The position numbers and the translations under genes are program-made. From contig JAEUIB010000484.1 of NCBI GenBank assembly GCA_016795255.1, positions 1 to 8,431 on the forward strand: a stretch of 8,431 nucleotides of DNA, in the 5' to 3' direction. The notes below the pieces were generated by a model that was given only the letters and a program-made list of their open reading frames with translations, did no database searches and had not been told where the DNA came from. Positions within the stretch are counted from its first letter, which is position 1. The number at the start of each line of letters is the position of its first letter. The stretch comes from Planctomycetota bacterium (lineage in GTDB: Bacteria; Planctomycetota; B15-G4; JADJEK01). This document shows positions 5,701 through 8,431 of this stretch, one piece after another.

Positions 5701-8359
5701 CGTCGCGAGTCCCGGCCACGGCCGAACGCGCCGCGGACTCCTCGAGCCGCGCGCGATCGTCGGCGATCACGCGATAGAGCACCGCGAACAACACGATCGT
5801 CGGCACCAGCGACGTCGCGACGAGCAGCGCGGTCACGCGCAGACGCAGACGGCCGAGACGCGTCAGCCAGTCGAGCGCGAGGTGGATCGCGAGCGGAGCC
5901 AGCATCAACACGGCGGCGACGAACGCGATGCGTTGGACGCGCCGCGCCAGCGCCAGGCCCTCGATCCGCTGCGCCGCGACGATCGCCGTCCGCGCGCCGT
6001 CAGCGCGTTCGATCGGGAACGCGCGCGCGAGGTACGGCTGTCCGGCGAGCTGCGTCCGCACCGTCGATTCGCCGGCCGCGGCGCCGAGGAACGGCGAACG
6101 CGAGCCCTTCAGCGCCGCCGTGACGTCCTGCTGCGCGAAGCTCGCCGCGGCCATCGCGTCGCCGACGAGCACCGCGAAGTCGAGTCCTTCGATCTCGGCC
6201 GCATCGGCGGAGCGCAGGCGGATCTCGTCGCCGGCGAACAGCAGCGTCGCCGCGCGCTCGGACGGCTCGCCTTCGACGCGCGTCCCGCCGGTGACCGCGT
6301 ACAGCGACAGCGCGTCCAGCAGACCCGAGTTCTGCAACTCGACGTCCCGCACCAGCACGCCTTGGGGCAGGTCGATGCGCAGGGCTTCGACGTACGGCGC
6401 GTGCTCGTCGCTCTGCGACGCGCGGAACGCGACGCGCGATTCCATGTCGCGACCGCGCTGTTCGGGATCGGCGACCGCGAAGCCGACGTGGACGCCGGCG
6501 CGCAGCGAGCGGACGAACGGCTCCGCACCGTCGAGTTGGACGACGACGCGGCCGACCTCGGTCCCGGACAGTTCCGGCAGCAGGACGCGCTTGTCGACGG
6601 CGCTGTAGAACAGCCACAGCGCATCGATCGAGCGGCCGACGTGGACGCGAGCCGGCGTCGTCGCGCCGGGGCGCGCGGCCAGCGCGTCGAGCGTCCCGCC
6701 GACCTCGACGATCGCCGCGGGCGCACCGGCCAGCGACGGCCGCAACAGGCAGAGCGGCGTCGGCGCCGCACCCGCATCCGCGCGCGTCAGCGTGATGCCG
6801 GCGAGGCGGAACGAGACCGAACGTTCGCGCAACGTCACGCAGACCGCGCGAACGAGTTGATCGCGCAGCCGGTCGGGACCGAGGAAGTACTGCCACGCGG
6901 TCTCGCGATCGCGCGTCCACGCGCGGCGGAAGCGCTCGTTCGGCTTGACGCCCGCGGGTTCGACCAGCGCGGCGTCGACGGCCGGGAACGGCTCGGCCTG
7001 GACCGTGCCGTCGGCGAGCACGACGCCGATCTCGAGGACCTGCTCCCAGACGTCGGACGCGTTGCGACGCAGCAGCGCGTTCGGGTCGACGCGCGCGGTC
7101 CCGAACACGAACAATTGGCGCAGCGGCGTCGGCTTGCCGAGCGGGAACACGAGGCGCTCGTGCGCCGGCAGCGGAATGCCGTAGTCGAGCACCGGCACGC
7201 CCTCGCGCGACGTCTTGCGCCGCGGATCGGACTCGGGCGGCCGCAGCGGGAAGCCGACCCAGTCGAAGGCGACCGTCGGCTTCACCGAACGGCCGCGCAG
7301 CAGGTCGAGCACGACCGGCGGTTGCAGCAGGCCGCGCTCCTGCGCGACGTCGCTGGCGAGGTCGGACACCACGCGACCGACGGCGTTCGAGCGGTTCTCG
7401 AACGTGTCCTCGGCTTTCCACTCGATCCACACGGTCGCGAGGTACGGCGCGACGAGCGCGAGGCCGACGACGCCGACGGCGATCGAGATCAACCGCCGCC
7501 GATCACGCTTCAGCACGCGATCGATGGTCTCGAACACTGGGCGCGCGGTCGACGCGACCAGCAGCAGCACGGCGACGGCGGCGATCAGCAGCGCGCCGAT
7601 CTGCAGCGGAGTCGACGTCGAGTCGTCGGATTTGCGCTCGCGCTCGCCTTGCAAGAAGACGAGCGGCAGGAAGTGGTCGGTGGTCTGGAACAGGTCGCGA
7701 CGGCCCGACGGCGACAGGTAACTCGCGTGCGGCGCTTGGCCTTCCTGCGCGTCGTGGTCGTGCAACGCGACGTCGAAGCCGGCGGCTTTGTCCGTCCGCC
7801 GGAAGTTCGGGAAGTTCGCGAACGGGATGCGCGCTTCGAACGTGTAGCCCGCGCCGCGCGTCGTCTGCGCGGCGACCGAGACTCCTTCGAATCCGCCGTC
7901 CGACAGCAGGAACGAGCGCCCGTGCTTCGCGACACCCCACGGCCGGCCGGGGTTGTACGGCATCAGGCACAGTTGGACGTCGTCGTCGCCCCACACCGCT
8001 TGCGCGCTCTGCCGCGACAGGTCGGTGTCGAAGAACAGCTCGATGCAATCGCCGTCCCACCACACGCGGTCGTCGTGGACGCGGTGGTCGTCCTTGACCT
8101 CGCCGGCGAGGTACAGCGCTTCGTCGTCCCACGCGAGGTACAGCGTCAGCGACGCGTCGTCGGGTCCTTGCCACGCGGACGCGCTCTGCTCGTCGCGCGC
8201 GACCTGTTCGGCGCGATCGAGCGTGATCGCGTCGCGCCGCTGCCACTCGGTGAGCACGCCGTCGACGACGACCGGCGTCCCGATGGCGTGGACCCACGGC
8301 TCCGCGGGTTCTTGGGCCGGGGATTGCGCGGTGATCGCGAGGACGAGCGCGAGGAGCAT
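2759..8359 (-). CDS. Giant transmembrane sigma-54 activator: CBM9-like / Cache-like / HAMP / GAF / degenerate GGDEF / AAA+ / winged helix
   Basis: This 1866-residue protein probably senses ligands outside the cytoplasmic membrane and activates sigma-54 RNA polymerase inside. Order: signal 1-16; CBM9-like domain about 25-235 (VVDGVLTEWQ, WWDGDCIELFFD, YTFEARIPF); membrane segments about 252-271, 290-311, 808-830, 842-865 and 1102-1124, with basic loops placing both short loops inside; extracytoplasmic beta-rich region 312-805; Cache-like region 866-1100; HAMP 1120-1180; GAF 1195-1345; GGDEF-like domain 1350-1495 whose signature is GERSF, so probably not a cyclase; AAA+ domain 1515-1765 with Walker A GETGVGKE (1545-1552), GAFTGA (1592-1597), Walker B FLDE (1614-1617), arginine-finger segment FRADLYYRL and sensor II PWPGNVREL; winged helix 1795-1858 in place of the usual Fis-type helix-turn-helix. 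No receiver domain is present. The ATG at 8359 lacks a clear Shine-Dalgarno and gives an n-region without basic residues; an in-frame CTG four codons upstream would add two arginines. Ligand and target genes are unknown. The AAA+ call is very secure; the limits of the extracytoplasmic domains are approximate. Confidence 0.93.
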   Translation of the reverse strand: MLLALVLAITAQSPAQEPAEPWVHAIGTPVVVDGVLTEWQRRDAITLDRAEQVARDEQSASAWQGPDDASLTLYLAWDDEALYLAGEVKDDHRVHDDRVWWDGDCIELFFDTDLSRQSAQAVWGDDDVQLCLMPYNPGRPWGVAKHGRSFLLSDGGFEGVSVAAQTTRGAGYTFEARIPFANFPNFRRTDKAAGFDVALHDHDAQEGQAPHASYLSPSGRRDLFQTTDHFLPLVFLQGERERKSDDSTSTPLQIGALLIAAVAVLLLVASTARPVFETIDRVLKRDRRRLISIAVGVVGLALVAPYLATVWIEWKAEDTFENRSNAVGRVVSDLASDVAQERGLLQPPVVLDLLRGRSVKPTVAFDWVGFPLRPPESDPRRKTSREGVPVLDYGIPLPAHERLVFPLGKPTPLRQLFVFGTARVDPNALLRRNASDVWEQVLEIGVVLADGTVQAEPFPAVDAALVEPAGVKPNERFRRAWTRDRETAWQYFLGPDRLRDQLVRAVCVTLRERSVSFRLAGITLTRADAGAAPTPLCLLRPSLAGAPAAIVEVGGTLDALAARPGATTPARVHVGRSIDALWLFYSAVDKRVLLPELSGTEVGRVVVQLDGAEPFVRSLRAGVHVGFAVADPEQRGRDMESRVAFRASQSDEHAPYVEALRIDLPQGVLVRDVELQNSGLLDALSLYAVTGGTRVEGEPSERAATLLFAGDEIRLRSADAAEIEGLDFAVLVGDAMAAASFAQQDVTAALKGSRSPFLGAAAGESTVRTQLAGQPYLARAFPIERADGARTAIVAAQRIEGLALARRVQRIAFVAAVLMLAPLAIHLALDWLTRLGRLRLRVTALLVATSLVPTIVLFAVLYRVIADDRARLEESAARSAVAGTRDAIDRMARQVQRAAREVATSDVVERALSADALDREGIARYLREIVGLAPVPGLDLGLRVELEDDRGDREQIHDDERHATSSRFDAPAAGLHEVWGELLVVAVEDVKNDRARARVVAAGALLPAFVEQEGAGTPMRVSLLTLRGATFVGDTAASSEVRAALAAEVLERGEPLYESARDPRLAALDLLRDGGGQPVALIEVRRDGGRMVLDAPFGGLSLETMFLLVALFGLVVAVFMGAVATSRITQPIEALERRARNIARGELSDASEPPVVVDGDEGGEVGRLSNSFRVMTDELGRRAAERDRIERAMAAFTRVIEEDAVAAAVLDHLAEAPRAHAGALYRVDGDGGRVALLRARDPANGAPFARELVRTATIDRLVQDPTPRIATASDSTEWGFAAGGPTEGEPLTLLLPLPYSGRVVAIAVLRYDATVARAQLDAHLPILGHLAGQAAVALENARLYRLAIEDRDTRLYTDSYLLNRFAEEVDRAQRREREVSFVKIEIDGLRRLERERGEEARREAFAQLGRRVKSEARDLMIVAAGERSFLVLLPETGHAEAELFARRIEAALAALKLGTEDAPLTPRAGVATFPTDGESVEFLLEAANKSVGLARRRLRGDPTVAAAPLETRDTTPYVFRSTAMKDVLAQLDKVARSSASVLLLGETGVGKEVVAELLHRWSDRASQPFVALNCAALPEPLLEAELFGYERGAFTGAVKSKPGQLELADGGTVFLDEIGDMPLALQAKLLRVLQERTVVRLGGHTPVSIDIRIVAATHRDLRAMLDAGTFRADLYYRLRVVELVIPPLRDRREDIPALVDQFVRQLHDEHEGMRRTLAPATLDQLSRYPWPGNVRELKNVVQRAMLLADGDVVLPSHLPFEPSRPTSDRPAPAATGPDPQIQVVDADRPALAAGDADLLPRQMQLLAHLRGVAAIRSRDYAELVGVSERTGLRDLQDLVDRGLLVRDGRRKAATYRLTGTRAPLAS

Positions 8360-8431
8360 GCGGCGCAGGATACGGAGGCTCCGCCTCCGTAGGCCAGGGC
8401 GGGGGCCGGCCTGTCGAGGTGCGGAGGCTCC
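8360..8431. other. Upstream flank of the giant gene (incomplete)
   Basis: These 72 bases hold the palindrome and its partial repeat, and otherwise no gene or promoter that I can recognise. On the minus strand there is no GG-N10-GC element and no housekeeping promoter pair. The frame of the giant gene stays open upstream of its ATG through at least the palindrome, but shows no protein-like composition there. Confidence 0.5.
8371..8391. repeat. GC-rich perfect palindrome upstream of the giant gene
   Basis: TACGGAGG (8371-8378) and CCTCCGTA (8384-8391) are perfect complements around a 5-base loop CTCCG, 12 bases before the ATG at 8359. The ten-base string CGGAGGCTCC from inside it recurs at 8422-8431, the very end of the window, which suggests a second copy of the palindrome 49 bases away. 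Possible roles are a REP-like dispersed element, a terminator stem of the neighbouring gene, or a hairpin in the giant gene's leader that hides its start. Confidence 0.75.

Noticed and set aside
2621..8392. A 1923-residue open frame on the plus strand, antisense to the giant gene.
   Set aside because: It is rich in Arg, Asp, Ala, Gln and Val repeats with no domain motif, which is what the antisense frame of a GC-rich gene gives. The opposite strand has clear AAA+, GAF and CBM9 motifs over the same bases.

Overview
The window is GC-rich DNA, by eye well over 60% G+C. All the genes I can support lie on the minus strand, so read the layout from right to left. The organism is a diderm bacterium: there is an outer-membrane secretin with a lipoprotein-type signal, a periplasmic OmpH/Skp-like protein, and a multi-pass membrane protein with large extracytoplasmic domains. 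The domain mixture (CBM9-like sensor, sigma-54 activator module, orphan secretin) would suit a Planctomycetota- or Myxococcota-like lineage. That is a guess from architecture, not a phylogenetic result. No tRNA, rRNA, CRISPR array, insertion sequence or phage gene was seen.

Layout, right to left. (1) 8431-8360: a short non-coding stretch with a strong GC-rich palindrome and part of a second copy at the window edge. (2) 8359-2759: one giant gene of 1866 residues. It joins, in a single chain, an extracytoplasmic CBM9-like domain, a second large extracytoplasmic beta-rich region, a Cache-like sensor region, five predicted membrane segments, HAMP, GAF, a degenerate GGDEF domain, a sigma-54-interacting AAA+ module with intact GAFTGA, and a C-terminal winged-helix DNA-binding domain. 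(3) 2758-2457: a 302-base intergenic region with two tandem inverted repeats built from four TGGCGGAA half-sites, a near-consensus -24/-12 (sigma-54) promoter and a Shine-Dalgarno sequence. (4) 2456-1764: a small secreted OmpH/Skp-like protein. (5) 1750-296: an orphan secretin with a lipobox-like signal, starting 13 bases after the previous stop. (6) 210-1: the start of an ABC transporter ATPase, cut by the window edge.

Working model (inference). The giant protein is a membrane-anchored one-component enhancer-binding protein: it would sense ligands outside the cytoplasmic membrane and drive sigma-54 RNA polymerase from the inner face. The nearest candidate target is the downstream ompH-like/secretin/ABC gene set. 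In front of it, dyad repeats sit about 160-190 bases upstream of a predicted sigma-54 start, a normal distance for an activator site. The parts (GAFTGA AAA+ module, wHTH, dyads, -24/-12-like element) are visible in the sequence; the regulatory connection between them is not shown by it.
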